Part shown: piece after piece, positions 17,775-26,897 of the stretch | How the letters are laid out: each line of letters opens with the position of its first letter | How positions within the stretch are numbered: position 1 is the stretch's first letter | Assembly: GCA_944387525.1 (NCBI GenBank) | Contig: CALXFF010000010.1 | Location: 1 to 48,700 of the forward strand | Direction of reading: 5' to 3' | DNA: 48,700 bases | DNA from: an uncultured Clostridia bacterium | GTDB taxonomy: Bacteria; Bacillota; Clostridia; TANB77; CAG-508 | Program-made: the position numbers and the translations under genes | Notes under the pieces: generated by a model | What the model saw: the letters and a program-made list of their open reading frames with translations, nothing else | Databases searched by the model: none | What the model was told of the DNA's origin: nothing

Positions 17775-18266
17775 ATGAAATTAAATATAATTAGAGGAAT
17801 ATTAATAACAGCTCTAATAGCAATATTTGTAACTATATTTGGCTTTTCAAACCAAAATGCTGAAACATCATCAGGGTTAAGCCAAAAAGTTGCAAATTTT
17901 GTTGTAGACTTTGTTCCATCGATTAAGAATATGCCAGAACCAGAAAAAGAAGATGTTGTGGATAGAATAGAAAATGTAATTAGAAAAATAGCTCATTATT
18001 CAATATATACATTAGTAGGAATTTTATTGATGAGCTTAATGAGTACATATAAATTAAAAGAATTAGATAGACTTGCGATAAGTTTAATAATAGGAGTAAT
18101 ATATGCCTCAACAGATGAAATACATCAAGTATTTGTTCCGGGTAGGGGTCCACAAATTACTGATGTAATACTTGATTCAATGGGGGTATTGACTGGTATT
18201 TTTATAGTTATGTTAGTTTTAAAAATACATGGAAAATGTAGACATAAGTATACAAATATGACATAA
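17775..18266 (+). CDS. VanZ-like membrane protein
   Basis: A 163-residue protein with about four membrane helices. The VanZ family signature is clear: NVIRKIAHYSIYTLVGILL, then STDEIHQVFVPGRGPQITDV near residues 115-134 and a final helix. VanZ-like proteins confer low-level teicoplanin resistance in enterococci, but most family members have no known substrate. The start is ATG 17775: an in-frame stop at 17769-17771 rules out anything upstream. The nearest AAGGAG (17754-17759) is 15 bases away, unusually far. It lies between the LCP ligase and the polysaccharide operon promoter. Confidence 0.88.
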   Translation: MKLNIIRGILITALIAIFVTIFGFSNQNAETSSGLSQKVANFVVDFVPSIKNMPEPEKEDVVDRIENVIRKIAHYSIYTLVGILLMSLMSTYKLKELDRLAISLIIGVIYASTDEIHQVFVPGRGPQITDVILDSMGVLTGIFIVMLVLKIHGKCRHKYTNMT

Positions 18267-18271
18267 CATAC

Positions 18272-18300
18272 TTGACTTAAAATGTCGAAAATAGTATAAT
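18272..18300 (+). promoter_or_regulatory. Main promoter of the polysaccharide operon
   Basis: TTGACT at 18272-18277 and TATAAT at 18295-18300 with a 17-base spacer, a near-consensus site. About 70 bases of leader precede the first gene at 18377. No further strong promoter was seen until 32219, so it probably drives about 14 kb. Confidence 0.8.
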
Positions 18301-18376
18301 TAAGTTGTTGTGATAAAAACATACAAATCAACATAAAACGAATTTAAAAAATTCAGAAAAAGGGGATTTTAATAAA

Positions 18377-20332
18377 ATGAAACTTATAAAAAAATATAGG
18401 AATGTTTTATTAAGAATTTTAGATATTTGTATAATCGTTGTAGCTTATTTTATTGCTGAAATGATTATAAATAACAATTTAAATATTGGTAGTGAATTAA
18501 CAGTCACAATGCTTAATACTATAATTTTAGCAATTATAGTATATTCAGTGATTTTAAATCTATTTAGAACATACAAAAACATAACAAGATATGAAAATGG
18601 AAATGATTATTTGATATATGTTTTAGCATGTTTACTTTCATATACAATAATAATGACAATTAAAGAGGTCTTTAATTTACCAATTTTAGAAATGAGAATA
18701 AATTTAATAGCAGCATTAATTATTGTAACTGCTTTAATAGGTTATAGAGTAACAACAAGAATGATATTAACTTCAGGACATGATTCACATGATGAAAATA
18801 TTAATAAAAAGAATGTTTTAATAATAGGAGCAGGAGATGCAGCAAAGACAGTAATAGGAACATTAAAAACAACAATGAAGAATTCATATAATATCGTTGG
18901 ATTAGTAGATGACAATATTAATAAAGTAAATTATGCAATATCAGGAAATAAAATATTGGGAACAAGATATGACATACCAAGAATATGCAATGAAAAGAAA
19001 GTAGATGTTATATTTTTTACAATATCAAATATATCAAATAAAGATAGAAAAGATATTTTAGAAATTTGTCAACAAACACAAACAAAAGTCAGAATATTAC
19101 CAGGAACAACAGATTTAATAAATAATAAAAATATAATGAGTAATTTTAGAGATATAGAAATAGAAGACTTATTAGGAAGAGATCCAATTAAATTAGATAA
19201 TAAAAATATTGGAAAATTAATTGAAAACAAAGTTGTTCTAGTTACTGGTGGAGGAGGCTCAATAGGTTCTGAGCTTTGTAGACAGGTTATGAAATTTAAT
19301 CCAAAAGAATTAGTAATTGTTGACATTTATGAAAATAATTTGTATGATATAGAACAAGAATTAAGAATGAATTATCCAGAGGCAAAAATTAATGCAATAG
19401 TTGCAAGCGTAAGGGATAAAGAAAGACTAAATGAAATATTTGAAGAATTTAAACCATATTTAGTATTCCATGCAGCAGCACATAAACATGTACCATTAAT
19501 GGAAACAAGCCCATTAGAAGCAATAAAAAATAATGTATTTGGTACATATAATGTTGTAAACTGTGCAGATGAATACAATGTAAAAAGATTCATATTAATT
19601 TCAACAGATAAAGCAGTAAACCCAACAAATATAATGGGAGCAACTAAGCGTTTATGCGAAATGATAGTACAAGCTAAAAATAAAGTTAGCAAAACAGAAT
19701 ATGCAGCAGTTAGATTTGGAAATGTATTAGGAAGCAATGGTTCAGTTGTGCCACTATTTAAAAAACAAATTGCAAGTGGAGGACCAATTACAGTAACGCA
19801 CAAAGATATAACAAGATTTTTTATGACTATACCAGAAGCAGTATCACTTGTATTACAAGCTATGAGTTATGCAAAAGGTGGAGAAATATTTGTACTTGAT
19901 ATGGGAGAACCAGTTAAAATTTATGATATGGCAGAAAAATTAATAAAACTTTCTGGATTAGAACCAAATGTAGATATAGAAATAAAAATTACTGGATTAC
20001 GCCCGGGAGAAAAACTATATGAAGAAATATTAATGGATGAAGAAGGTTTAGAAGCAACAAAACATGATAAGATACATATTGCAGAACCTATGAATATTAA
20101 TATGGATATGATCGAAAGTAAATTACAAAAACTAAATAAATTATTAGAAACTTCTGATAACGAAGATAAGGAAAAAATTAAAAAAGTTATAAAACAAATT
20201 GTTCCTACTTTTAGAGATGGAAAACAATTAAACGAAGAAAAAATGAAAGAATATGCTATGAAGAATGAAGAAACTACTAAGGATAGCAATGTAGAAGTTG
20301 TTGAGCATAAAAAGGTAGAGGCAATGGCGTAA
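18377..20332 (+). CDS. FlaA1/CapD-type UDP-sugar 4,6-dehydratase, membrane bound
   Basis: A 651-residue nucleotide-sugar dehydratase of the long FlaA1/CapD/PglF type. Four membrane helices fill residues 1 to about 125. A CoA-binding-like Rossmann domain follows (VLIIGAGDAAKTVIG, about 150), then the catalytic extended SDR with VVLVTGGGGSIGSELCRQ near 280. The active-site region is STDKAVNPTNIMGATKR, where Met replaces the usual catalytic Tyr, as in this subfamily. It probably converts UDP-GlcNAc to the 4-keto-6-deoxy sugar that starts the repeat unit. A charged C-terminal tail (about 610-651) is extra. It is the first gene of the operon. Confidence 0.93.
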   Translation: MKLIKKYRNVLLRILDICIIVVAYFIAEMIINNNLNIGSELTVTMLNTIILAIIVYSVILNLFRTYKNITRYENGNDYLIYVLACLLSYTIIMTIKEVFNLPILEMRINLIAALIIVTALIGYRVTTRMILTSGHDSHDENINKKNVLIIGAGDAAKTVIGTLKTTMKNSYNIVGLVDDNINKVNYAISGNKILGTRYDIPRICNEKKVDVIFFTISNISNKDRKDILEICQQTQTKVRILPGTTDLINNKNIMSNFRDIEIEDLLGRDPIKLDNKNIGKLIENKVVLVTGGGGSIGSELCRQVMKFNPKELVIVDIYENNLYDIEQELRMNYPEAKINAIVASVRDKERLNEIFEEFKPYLVFHAAAHKHVPLMETSPLEAIKNNVFGTYNVVNCADEYNVKRFILISTDKAVNPTNIMGATKRLCEMIVQAKNKVSKTEYAAVRFGNVLGSNGSVVPLFKKQIASGGPITVTHKDITRFFMTIPEAVSLVLQAMSYAKGGEIFVLDMGEPVKIYDMAEKLIKLSGLEPNVDIEIKITGLRPGEKLYEEILMDEEGLEATKHDKIHIAEPMNINMDMIESKLQKLNKLLETSDNEDKEKIKKVIKQIVPTFRDGKQLNEEKMKEYAMKNEETTKDSNVEVVEHKKVEAMA

Positions 20333-20385
20333 ATATATAAATTGCAAGATAAAATGAAGCAAAGAAATAAAAGGGGATAAGAAAA

Positions 20386-20994
20386 TTGGAAAAAAAACCA
20401 TACTTAGTTATTAAAAGAATAATCGATATAATATTTTCGGTATTAGGATTGATTATTCTTATACCAGTTTTTCTGATTATATCAATAGCTATAAAAATTG
20501 AATCAAAAGGACTAGTTATATTTAAGCAAAAAAGAATTGGAAAAAGAAAAAAATATTTTACAATATATAAATTTAGAACTATGCGAAGTGATACACCAAA
20601 AGATATGCCTACACATATGTTAAAGAATGCTAATGGATGCATAACAAAAGTTGGAAATATTTTAAGAAAAACATCTTTAGATGAGTTACCACAACTAGTC
20701 AATATACTTAAGGGAGATATGTCAATAATAGGTCCAAGACCAGCTTTATGGAATCAAGATGATTTGGTAGAGGAAAGGGATAAGTATCATGCAAATGATA
20801 TTAGACCTGGTTTAACTGGTTGGGCTCAAGTAAATGGTAGAGATGAATTGGAGATACCAGTAAAGGCAAAATATGATGGAGAATATACAAAAAAAGTTTC
20901 TTTGTGGTTTGATATAAAAATATTTTTTAAGACAATTATTAATGTTTTTAAACATGAAGGAATAGTTGAAGGAGAACATAACAAACAGATATAA
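20386..20994 (+). CDS. Undecaprenyl-phosphate sugar phosphotransferase (initiating PGT)
   Basis: A 202-residue small monotopic phosphoglycosyl transferase of the bacterial sugar transferase family (PglC/EpsL type). It loads the first sugar phosphate onto undecaprenyl phosphate at the inner membrane face. Seen: the N-terminal re-entrant membrane helix (IIFSVLGLIILIPVFLI), the basic KQKRIGK and FYTYKFRTM-like block (here YKFRTMRSD), the catalytic Asp-Glu pair in SLDELPQL, the IGPRPA motif, and RPGLTGWAQVNGRDEL. The start is TTG 20386 after AAGGGG. Its position right after a 4,6-dehydratase suggests the primed sugar is a di-N-acetylated or 6-deoxy amino sugar (inference). Confidence 0.94.
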   Translation: MEKKPYLVIKRIIDIIFSVLGLIILIPVFLIISIAIKIESKGLVIFKQKRIGKRKKYFTIYKFRTMRSDTPKDMPTHMLKNANGCITKVGNILRKTSLDELPQLVNILKGDMSIIGPRPALWNQDDLVEERDKYHANDIRPGLTGWAQVNGRDELEIPVKAKYDGEYTKKVSLWFDIKIFFKTIINVFKHEGIVEGEHNKQI

Positions 20995-21011
20995 TTTAGG
21001 AGAAGAAAAAT

Positions 21012-23036
21012 ATGTTATTAGTAATAGGAGCAACTGGACATACAGGAAAGTACTTTTTACAAGAGTTAAAAGATAATAATTATACAGGGAAAGTACGTTT
21101 TTTAGTTAGAGATAATTTAAGTGAAGATATATTTAAGAATTATAACTTGAACTATGAAGTAGTACAAGGAGATTTGAACAATAAAGAAGATCTTCAAAAT
21201 GCTTGTAAAGGAATAGATACAATTTTAGAAATTTATAATATAAGATATTCTTTAAATGTTCTAGAGTCAGCATTAAAAGAAAAAGTTAAAAGAATTATTT
21301 TTGTTCATACAACAGGTATATATTCTAAATATAAAATGGCATCAGGAGAATATAAGATAATAGAAAAAAAAGTTATTGAAAAAGCAAAAGGTAAAATTGA
21401 TATTACTATATTAAGACCAACAATGATATATGGAGATATTTGTGATCACAATATAAGTAAGTTTATAAAGATGATGGATAAAATGCGAATATATCCTTTA
21501 ATTGCAGGTGGAAGAGCAAAGATACAACCAGTAAATGCTAGAGATTTAGGGAGAGCTTATTATCAGGTTTTAATAAATGAAGAAAAAACAAGAAACAAGA
21601 ATTATAATTTATCTGGAGAAGCGCCAATATCTATAAAAGACATGTTAAGAACTATTTCAAAGAAATTAAATAAAAAAACACTTTTTATACCAATTCCTTT
21701 ATGGTTTAGTGTTTTTTGTGCTTATATTTTAAAACTTATAACATTAGGAAAAATTGATATTGTGGAAAAAGTATTAAGAATGGATGAAAATAGATGCTTT
21801 GATAATAGTGAGGCTAAAAAAGATTTTGGATATACTACTATAGAATTTCAAAAAGGATTAGAAGAAGAAGTAAGACAATATAAAAATAATAAAAGTAAAC
21901 AAAATCATAAAATGGAAAAGAAAGCAATTATATTAACTACAGTACCTTCTACAATAGAGCAATTTAATATGGAAAATATAAAATTATTAAAGCAATTAGG
22001 ATATAAAGTTGAAGTGGCATCAAATTTTAATACAACTGGTAATATTGATGATAATAGATTAGAAAGTTTTAAAAAAGAACTTGAAGATATGAATGTAAAA
22101 ATTAGAAATATATGTTTTTCTCGAAAATTATTGACTTTAAATAATTTGAAAGCATATTTTCAAATAAAGAAATTATTTAAGAACGAGAACTATTTGTTAA
22201 TTCATTGCCATACACCAATTTGTAGTGTGATAACCAGAATGGTAGCTAGAAAGTTGAGAAAGAAAGGAACAAAAGTAATATATACAGCCCATGGCTTTCA
22301 TTTTTATAAGGGAGCATCTATGCTGAGTTGGCTTATCTATTATCCAATTGAAAAAATTACTGCACGATGGACAGATTGTTTAATAACTATAAATGAGGAA
22401 GACTATAATTTGTCTAGAGAAAAATTTAAGGCAAAGAGAATAGAACTTATTAATGGCATTGGAGTAGATGAAAATAAATTTAATTTTCAAATGAGTGGTA
22501 AAGAAAAGAAAAAAATAAGAGAAAGTTTAAATTTAGCAGATAATGATTTTGTTTTAATTCAAGTAGGAGAATTGAATAAAAATAAAAATCAAATAATGAT
22601 TATAAAGGCAATGAAAAAACTTGTAAAAAATAATCCAAAAATAAAGTTATTGTTAGTAGGAAAGGGAACTTTAAAAGATTTTTATGTAAGAAAAATAAAA
22701 GAATATAATCTAGAGGATAATATTTTTTTATTAGGATATAGAAGAGATATACCAGAGTTATTGAAAATTTCAAATTGCCTTATTTCTACAAGTAAAAGAG
22801 AAGGATTACCAGTAAATTTGATAGAGGCTGCTATGTGTAATTTACCTATTATAGCTACTGATTGTAGAGGAAATAGAGATATAGCTAAAAAAGTAGTAGA
22901 GATTGATGATGTAAATGCTCTTTGTGAGAATATAGAAAATTGCATAAAAGATCAAAATTCATATATATGTAAAGATGTGTCTAAATATTGTTTAGAAAAT
23001 ATAATAGAAAGAATGAAAGTAATATATAATGATTAA
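21012..23036 (+). CDS. Fusion of an atypical SDR (NmrA-like) and a GT4 glycosyltransferase
   Basis: A 674-residue two-domain protein. Residues 1 to about 290 are an NAD(P)-binding atypical short-chain dehydrogenase: the GATGHTG motif at 6-12, VQGDLNN, and FVHTTGIYSKYK resembling the active-site strand; it ends after a hydrophobic stretch (FSVFCAYILKLITL). A hydrophilic linker (about 291-303, QYKNNKSKQNHK) leads to a GT4 glycosyltransferase at 301-674, with LLIHCHTP, IYTAHGFHFYKG, the nucleotide-binding QVGELNKNKNQ and the E-x7-E in REGLPVNLIEAA. Met301 (ATG 21912) has no ribosome binding site, so it reads as one polypeptide. The SDR may be the sugar-nucleotide reductase that acts after the dehydratase. 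In related clusters the two activities are usually separate genes. Confidence 0.88.
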   Translation: MLLVIGATGHTGKYFLQELKDNNYTGKVRFLVRDNLSEDIFKNYNLNYEVVQGDLNNKEDLQNACKGIDTILEIYNIRYSLNVLESALKEKVKRIIFVHTTGIYSKYKMASGEYKIIEKKVIEKAKGKIDITILRPTMIYGDICDHNISKFIKMMDKMRIYPLIAGGRAKIQPVNARDLGRAYYQVLINEEKTRNKNYNLSGEAPISIKDMLRTISKKLNKKTLFIPIPLWFSVFCAYILKLITLGKIDIVEKVLRMDENRCFDNSEAKKDFGYTTIEFQKGLEEEVRQYKNNKSKQNHKMEKKAIILTTVPSTIEQFNMENIKLLKQLGYKVEVASNFNTTGNIDDNRLESFKKELEDMNVKIRNICFSRKLLTLNNLKAYFQIKKLFKNENYLLIHCHTPICSVITRMVARKLRKKGTKVIYTAHGFHFYKGASMLSWLIYYPIEKITARWTDCLITINEEDYNLSREKFKAKRIELINGIGVDENKFNFQMSGKEKKKIRESLNLADNDFVLIQVGELNKNKNQIMIIKAMKKLVKNNPKIKLLLVGKGTLKDFYVRKIKEYNLEDNIFLLGYRRDIPELLKISNCLISTSKREGLPVNLIEAAMCNLPIIATDCRGNRDIAKKVVEIDDVNALCENIENCIKDQNSYICKDVSKYCLENIIERMKVIYND

Positions 23037-23059
23037 GAAATAAGAAAGGAATGGGTGAA

Positions 23060-24166
23060 ATGATATCAAATGAGCCAATGCGAGTTCTTCAAGTAATTAG
23101 ACAAATGGATGTTGGTGGAGCAGAAACATTTATTATGAATATTTATAGAAATATTGATAGAAAAAAAGTACAGTTTGATTTTTTAGTTACTGGAAATGGT
23201 TTTTTTGATGAAGAAATAAAAAGTTTAGGTGGACATTTATATTATATGAAGTATATTACACAAATAGGGGAATTAAATTACAAAAAGCAACTTATTTCTT
23301 TTTTTAAAGCTCATCCGGAATATAGAATTGTTCATTCTCATATAGATCAGGTTAGTGGGATAATATTACAGGCTGCAAATAGAGCCGGTGTTCCTAATAG
23401 AATAGCACATAGTCATAGTACGAAAAATACCAATAGTGTAATAGGTAAGATTTATAAAAGTTATTTGCAAAGCAAAATAAATAATAATGCTACTTTATTG
23501 TTAGCTTGTGGTGAAAATGCGGCTAAGTGGTTATATAAAAAAAGAGCAAAAGAAGCAATATTAATAAATAATGGAATTGATATAGAAAAATATAAATATT
23601 CTCAAGAAAAAAGAAAAAAAATAAGAGATGAGTTACATATATCAGATGATACTACTATAATGTTACATGTTGGACGTTTGTCAAAGGAAAAAAATCAATT
23701 GTTTTTGTTAGATATATACCGTAATTATCTTGATAAAAATTTAAAATCTTTATTAATTATGGTTGGAGATGGTCCACTAAAAGGAGAAATACTACAAAAG
23801 ATAAAGAAATATAACTTGCAGGAAAAAGTTAAACTTTTAGGAATAAGGCAAGATGTAGATGCTCTTTATAGTGCGGCTGATTATGTAGTGTTTCCATCAT
23901 TATATGAAGGTATTAGTTTAGCATTAATTGAAGCTCAAATATCAGGTTTGAAAATTTTTGCATCAGATAGCATAGATAAAAATACTGATATTTCTGGCAA
24001 TATTCAATGGATTAACTTGAAAGATTCACCATCTAAATGGAGTGAATTAATTCTAAAAACAGATAAAACAAGAAATTTTAGTAATATTAAAGAAGAAAAA
24101 TATGACATAAAAAAAGTGGCGTATAAATTACAAAATATATATTTGAAAATTGGAGAAATAAAATGA
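23060..24166 (+). CDS. GT4 family glycosyltransferase (EpsF-like)
   Basis: A 368-residue cytoplasmic GT-B fold glycosyltransferase. The N-terminal domain begins MRVLQVIRQMDVGGAETFIM, and the acceptor-side HSHIDQ and HSHSTKNT motifs follow. The C-terminal nucleotide-sugar domain has MLHVGRLSKEKNQ and the catalytic E-x7-E in YEGISLALIEAQ. The start is ATG 23060, since AAAGGA (23045-23050) touches the earlier ATG at 23051 but stands 9 bases from this one. It overlaps the next gene by ATGA. It is clearly related in sequence to that neighbour, implying a tandem duplication. The donor and linkage cannot be read. Confidence 0.93.
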   Translation: MISNEPMRVLQVIRQMDVGGAETFIMNIYRNIDRKKVQFDFLVTGNGFFDEEIKSLGGHLYYMKYITQIGELNYKKQLISFFKAHPEYRIVHSHIDQVSGIILQAANRAGVPNRIAHSHSTKNTNSVIGKIYKSYLQSKINNNATLLLACGENAAKWLYKKRAKEAILINNGIDIEKYKYSQEKRKKIRDELHISDDTTIMLHVGRLSKEKNQLFLLDIYRNYLDKNLKSLLIMVGDGPLKGEILQKIKKYNLQEKVKLLGIRQDVDALYSAADYVVFPSLYEGISLALIEAQISGLKIFASDSIDKNTDISGNIQWINLKDSPSKWSELILKTDKTRNFSNIKEEKYDIKKVAYKLQNIYLKIGEIK

Positions 24167-25233
24167 TAAGGATATTACATGTAGTTGGAACTATGGATAT
24201 GGGTGGACAAGAAACATTTATTATGAATTTATATAGGAAAATTGATAAGAAACAAATGCAGTTTGATTTTGTAGTTCATTCACAAAAGAGGGGTTATTAT
24301 GATGATGAAATAGAAAAATTAGGGGGGAAAATATTTAGGATTGCTCCAATTGGAAAACATGTATGGAAACATTGCAAGGAATTATATAGTATATTGAAAA
24401 ATAATGATTATAATATAATACATAGACATACATGTTCTTCTATTGTAGCAATCGATTTATTAGTAGCTAAAATTGCTAAGGTAAAAAAAAGAATTGTGCA
24501 TTGTCATGCTACAAAAGCAACAGACCATAAATATATAAATGTTTTGTTAAGACCATTAATGAATTACTTGTCAAATGTAAAGTTAGCTTGTAGTATTAGT
24601 GCAGGAAAATTTTTATTTGGAAAAAAAGAAAAATTTAAAGTGATTTATAATGCTATTGATGTTCAAAAATTTAAATTTGATGAAAGTGTTAGAAACAACA
24701 TACGAGAGAAGTATAATTCAAAAGAAAAATTTGTCATAGGACATGTTGGTAGATTTGGGAAAGAAAAAAATCACATGTTTTTACTTAAGGTTTTTAAAGA
24801 CATCGTTGAAGAAGACAAAAATGTAGAATTGTGGTTAATTGGTGATGGCGAATTAAAAGAACAAGTTCAAAAAGCTGCGGAAAATGATAATATAAAAAGT
24901 AAAGTGAAATTTTTGGGTACGCAAAGTGATGTTAGTAAGTTTTTGATGGCAATAGATGTCTTTGTTTTTCCTTCGTTATATGAAGGTTTAGGAATTGCTT
25001 TAATAGAGGCTCAATGTACAGGCTTAAATTGTGTTGTTAGTGATGAAATAACACAAGAGGCCATAATAACTGATAATGTCAAAAAATTGAAATTAAATAT
25101 TGATCCTAAATACTGGGCTGAGACTATATTGAATTCGAAAAGTACAAAACGTTATATTAATTTTGATACTCCAGAAATTCAAAAATATACTGTTGAATAT
25201 TTGATTAATCAGATGAAAGAAGTATATAATTAA
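24163..25233 (+). CDS. GT4 family glycosyltransferase, tandem paralogue
   Basis: A 356-residue GT-B glycosyltransferase paralogous to the preceding gene: both open with a V-V/I-x-x-MDxGGxETFIMN pattern and share a 'DDEIEKLGGK' style segment. Seen here: HRHTCSS, HCHATKATDH, GHVGRFGKEKNHM, and E-x7-E in YEGLGIALIEAQ. The ATG overlaps the previous stop codon, so translation is coupled. Together with the fused GT4 upstream it makes three sugar-adding enzymes after the priming transferase, suggesting a repeat unit of about four sugars (inference). Confidence 0.93.
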   Translation: MIRILHVVGTMDMGGQETFIMNLYRKIDKKQMQFDFVVHSQKRGYYDDEIEKLGGKIFRIAPIGKHVWKHCKELYSILKNNDYNIIHRHTCSSIVAIDLLVAKIAKVKKRIVHCHATKATDHKYINVLLRPLMNYLSNVKLACSISAGKFLFGKKEKFKVIYNAIDVQKFKFDESVRNNIREKYNSKEKFVIGHVGRFGKEKNHMFLLKVFKDIVEEDKNVELWLIGDGELKEQVQKAAENDNIKSKVKFLGTQSDVSKFLMAIDVFVFPSLYEGLGIALIEAQCTGLNCVVSDEITQEAIITDNVKKLKLNIDPKYWAETILNSKSTKRYINFDTPEIQKYTVEYLINQMKEVYN

Positions 25234-25266
25234 ACATTATATAAAATAAAAGGAGGTTATGTTATA

Positions 25267-25821
25267 TTGATAAATTATATACTAAAAAAAGTCATTAGAA
25301 GAATTAGAGGACAAGTAGATGTTGAAGACTTAAAAAAATGCGGAATGAAAGTCGGAGAGAATTTTTATAAAGATGCGAAAGCAATAATAGATCCTTCGTG
25401 GTGTTGGCTAGTTGAAATTGGAAATAATGTTACTTTAGCCCCTAATGTGCATATTTTGGCTCATGATGCTAGCACAAAATATAAGTTAGGATATACCAAG
25501 ATAGGAACGGTCAATATAAAAGACAATGTGTTTATAGGAGCAAATACAATTGTTTTACCTAATGTAACAATAGGCGAAGATAGTATTATTGGGGCACATA
25601 GTATTGTGACACATGATATTCCGCCTAATTCTTTAGCTTTTGGTGTTCCGGCTAGAGTAGTGGTTAAGGCTGAAGATTATATTAATAAACAAAAAGAAAA
25701 AATGGAAGAAAGTGATACACCAATTTATGATGAAAGTTTTACGTTGCTCGGATGTATTTCAGATAGCAAAAAAATACAAATGAAGGAAGAATTAAAAAAG
25801 CGAATTGGTTTTGTTAAATAA
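25267..25821 (+). CDS. Left-handed beta-helix acyltransferase (sugar O- or N-acetyltransferase)
   Basis: A 184-residue hexapeptide-repeat acyltransferase. Hexapeptide turns run from about residue 55 to 125 (IGNNVTLAPNVHI, INIKDNVFIGANTIVLPNVTIGEDSIIGAHSIV), and ILAHDAS contains the probable catalytic His. A C-terminal SLAFGVPARVV is typical of the maltose/galactoside acetyltransferase group. It likely acetylates a sugar of the polymer using acetyl-CoA. The start is TTG 25267, ten bases after AGGAGG (25251-25256). An ATG at 25259 opens a three-codon frame whose TGA overlaps this TTG, so initiation may be coupled. Confidence 0.9.
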   Translation: MINYILKKVIRRIRGQVDVEDLKKCGMKVGENFYKDAKAIIDPSWCWLVEIGNNVTLAPNVHILAHDASTKYKLGYTKIGTVNIKDNVFIGANTIVLPNVTIGEDSIIGAHSIVTHDIPPNSLAFGVPARVVVKAEDYINKQKEKMEESDTPIYDESFTLLGCISDSKKIQMKEELKKRIGFVK

Positions 25822-25848
25822 AAAACTAGGAAGGGATACTATAGATAA

Positions 25849-26886
25849 ATGAACTATTATTTAATATTTTTAATAATAATAATAATAACATATATTTGTA
25901 TAAGTAAGATACTAAAGTTTAAAAATAAAGATATAATATTTTTGAATGTTGCTTTTATAGAAATGTTACTTTTTTTAGGATTTAGAGATACTACTATAGG
26001 AATAGATTTACAAAATTATATTCCATATTTTAATATAATTAATGGGCTAAATTTAGATAATTTGTTTTACTTACCATTAGAAAGAGGATATGTTATATTA
26101 AATAAGCTTGTTGGACTTGTAGGTGGAGAGAATGTTTTCTTATTTGTGGTAGCATTTATTAGTTTGCTTGGAGTGTATTATTCTATAAAGAAGTATTCAA
26201 AGAATTATATGTTGAGTGTATTTATATATATCACATTTCAATTTTATATTTTTATATTTTCTGGGCTTAGACAAGGTATAGCTTTTTCTATTGTATGGCT
26301 TAGTTTGAAGTATGTAAAGGAAAGAAAATTAGTAAAGTTTATATTAATAGTACTATTAGCTAGTATGTTTCATAAGACTGCATTAATATTTCTTCCGGTT
26401 TATTTTATAGCAAATAAAAGAATAACATTAAAATATGTATTATTATTTTTAGTAGTGTTTATAAGTATGTTAATATTGAAAGTACAGTTGGTAACTTTTG
26501 TAACAAGTTTTTTATATAGTACATATGCAGTTTCTAATACATTCGGAGGTTACTCATTATTGGTTTTATTGTTTGCTGTTTTTGTATTTTTTATATTAAT
26601 AAGGAATAAGAAAATAGAAAATTTTAGAGATAATGATATATGGTTTAATATGCTTATTGTGGCTATTTTGATTCAAACATTAGCTAGCACTCAGGGGAAT
26701 ATTGCTAGATTAACAATGTATTATTCTTTTTCTGTAGTTCTTTTAATTCCTAATGTGTTAGATTCATTAAAGGATAAAAAACAGAAAATTTTTATAGAAG
26801 CTATAGTATGTATATCTTTATTTATATTTTACTTTATTAGCATTCAGAATGAAGCAAATTATATGCCATATAAATTATTTTTTTAG
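25849..26886 (+). CDS. EpsG-family polysaccharide polymerase (Wzy-like)
   Basis: A 345-residue integral membrane protein with about ten hydrophobic helices. The EpsG signature is present: FRDTTIGIDLQNYI near the N-terminus, then IFSGLRQGIAFSIVWLSLKY and the conserved MFHKTALIFLPVYF. These proteins are thought to polymerise flipped lipid-linked repeat units on the outer face of the membrane. It sits between the acetyltransferase and the pyruvyltransferase, 27 and 11 bases away, within the same operon. The presence of both a polymerase and a Wzx flippase shows a Wzx/Wzy-type pathway. Confidence 0.9.
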   Translation: MNYYLIFLIIIIITYICISKILKFKNKDIIFLNVAFIEMLLFLGFRDTTIGIDLQNYIPYFNIINGLNLDNLFYLPLERGYVILNKLVGLVGGENVFLFVVAFISLLGVYYSIKKYSKNYMLSVFIYITFQFYIFIFSGLRQGIAFSIVWLSLKYVKERKLVKFILIVLLASMFHKTALIFLPVYFIANKRITLKYVLLFLVVFISMLILKVQLVTFVTSFLYSTYAVSNTFGGYSLLVLLFAVFVFFILIRNKKIENFRDNDIWFNMLIVAILIQTLASTQGNIARLTMYYSFSVVLLIPNVLDSLKDKKQKIFIEAIVCISLFIFYFISIQNEANYMPYKLFF

Positions 26887-26897
26887 GGGGTTATTTT

